Below, one piece after another: positions 6,067-6,492 of a stretch of DNA of 6,492 bases; within the stretch, counting starts at the first letter, position 1, and each line of letters begins with the position of its first letter. This DNA comes from Thermoleophilia bacterium (GTDB taxonomy: Bacteria; Actinomycetota; Thermoleophilia; Gaiellales; Gaiellaceae): contig JABFWJ010000222.1 in assembly GCA_013362295.1 (NCBI GenBank), positions 1-6,492 on the forward strand. Reading direction: 5' to 3'. Made by a program: the position numbers and the translations under genes. Below the pieces are notes generated by a model that saw only the letters and a program-made list of their open reading frames with translations, did not search any database and was not told the origin of the DNA.

Positions 6067-6309
6067 CCGCGCGGGGGTAGCGCGGCGGCACGTGCCGTTC
6101 GGGACGCGCCCTGCCTCTGACACCGGACACGTCTCGAACGGCGACGGCCGCTCGAGGCGCCGTGGACGCGATCCGTGCCGGGAACCCGCGCGCTCGTCAC
6201 TTCGAGGCGTGTCCCCGCGTCTGACCCCGGCGGGCCTGCCGCGGACGTCCCGGCCTGTCCGATCCGGCCCCGTCCGGCGTCAGAGCCAGGTTGAAGCGCC
6301 TGTTCCGCG
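6067..6309. other. Non-coding region between exporter and dinB
   Basis: I see no convincing gene in these bases; open frames across it have arginine/proline-rich shadow-type composition. It is not featureless. CGGCACGTGCCG (6086-6097) is a perfect 12-bp palindrome. A long hairpin spans 6093-6143. Three degenerate copies of TCTGACnCCGG occur at 6116-6126 (+), 6220-6230 (+) and 6274-6284 (-). No tRNA or CRISPR pattern is visible. Confidence 0.6.
6093..6143 (+). repeat. Long hairpin in intergenic region, favoured as + strand RNA
   Basis: CCGTTCGGGACG (6095-6106) pairs with CGTCTCGAACGG (6130-6141) at all 12 positions if one G-U wobble is allowed. A further G-C (6094/6142) and U-G (6093/6143) pair extend the stem to 14. 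The loop is 23 bases and contains a TCTGACACCGGACA motif. The wobbles become C-A mismatches on the other strand, so the plus-strand transcript folds better. It may be a second terminator, a small RNA or a repeat-element remnant. Confidence 0.45.
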
Positions 6310-6492
6310 ATGTGCGAACATATGTTCGTGTCGCATGAAGCGACGATCTTGCACGCCGACCTGGATGCGTTCTTCGCCTCGGTCGAGCAGCGCGACGATT
6401 CCCGCCTGCGCGGGAAGCCCGTGATCGTGGGCATGGGGGTCTTCCTGGCCGCGAGCTACGAAGCGCGCGCTCACGGCATCCACTCGGCGATG
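6310..6492 (+). CDS. dinB: DNA polymerase IV (Y-family, error-prone), N-terminal part
   Basis: The open frame runs off the right edge, so only the first 61 residues are seen. ATILHADLDAFFASVEQRDD followed by RLRGKPVIVG and LAASYEARAHGIHSAM is the hallmark N-terminus of DinB, including the first catalytic metal-binding Asp in HADLDAFF and the steric-gate region FF. The enzyme copies damaged DNA in the SOS response. The start is uncertain. ATG 6310 is the first start codon after an in-frame stop (6292-6294) and is used here. ATG 6322 and GTG 6328 are also possible and would give the more usual short distance to HADLD. None has a Shine-Dalgarno sequence. A LexA box at 6315-6328 lies on these candidates, which favours GTG 6328 or an atypical, leaderless arrangement. 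Confidence 0.9.
   Translation, partial: MCEHMFVSHEATILHADLDAFFASVEQRDDSRLRGKPVIVGMGVFLAASYEARAHGIHSAM
6315..6328. promoter_or_regulatory. LexA binding site (SOS box) at dinB
   Basis: CGAACATATGTTCG is a perfect 14-bp palindrome and fits the Gram-positive/actinobacterial LexA consensus CGAAC-N4-GTTYG fully. It sits immediately before or over the dinB start, so LexA should repress dinB until RecA-stimulated LexA cleavage after DNA damage. Confidence 0.88.

Noticed and set aside
3956..6130. Long minus-strand open frame (724 codons) across marR and the exporter gene
   Set aside because: Its composition is extremely rich in Arg, Glu and Asp with no domain pattern, and it lies antisense to a clear 14-TM exporter; such frames arise from GC-rich third positions.
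6092..6424. Plus-strand open frame through the intergenic region and dinB start
   Set aside because: Its end overlaps the true dinB frame out of phase and its product is Arg/Pro/Ser-rich without motifs.

Overview
The window is GC-rich and densely coded, in the style of an actinobacterium. GTG and TTG starts are used, genes are tightly packed, and a perfect Gram-positive/actinobacterial LexA (SOS) box precedes dinB. A deep-branching class such as Thermoleophilia is my guess from protein style; it is not proven by anything in the window.

Left part (1-2239, + strand): the C-terminal end of a citrate synthase/citryl-CoA lyase-like protein overlaps by four bases a phenylacetate-CoA ligase-type adenylating enzyme. 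A glutathione S-transferase-fold protein follows 27 bases later. The spacing suggests one operon for CoA-thioester metabolism of an acid, with the GST possibly handling an electrophilic intermediate. The substrate cannot be read from the sequence. A GC-rich hairpin at 2245-2274 closes this unit.

Middle (2291-3982, - strand): a convergent gene encodes a 524-residue secreted, cysteine-rich protein of unknown function. It has a TTG start, a strong Shine-Dalgarno sequence and a good sigma-70-like promoter (TTGACA, 18-bp spacer, TAGAAA) beside the end of the next gene.

Right-middle (4003-6066): a MarR-family repressor (- strand) is divergent from a 14-TM DHA2-type (EmrB/QacA) drug exporter (+ strand). 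The 70-base gap between them carries a 9-bp perfect inverted repeat with a 25-base spacer, the best candidate operator. A 14-bp perfect hairpin ends the exporter gene.

Right end (6067-6492): a non-coding stretch of about 240 bases contains a long predicted hairpin and three degenerate copies of a TCTGACnCCGG motif. The first codons of DNA polymerase IV (dinB) follow, with an SOS box lying on the candidate start codons.

No wholly new system is evident. The items most worth a second look are a 16-base stretch inside the GST gene identical to the end of an Illumina adapter, the missing catalytic Asp in the citrate synthase-like fragment, the uncharacterised secreted protein, and the structured DNA before dinB.
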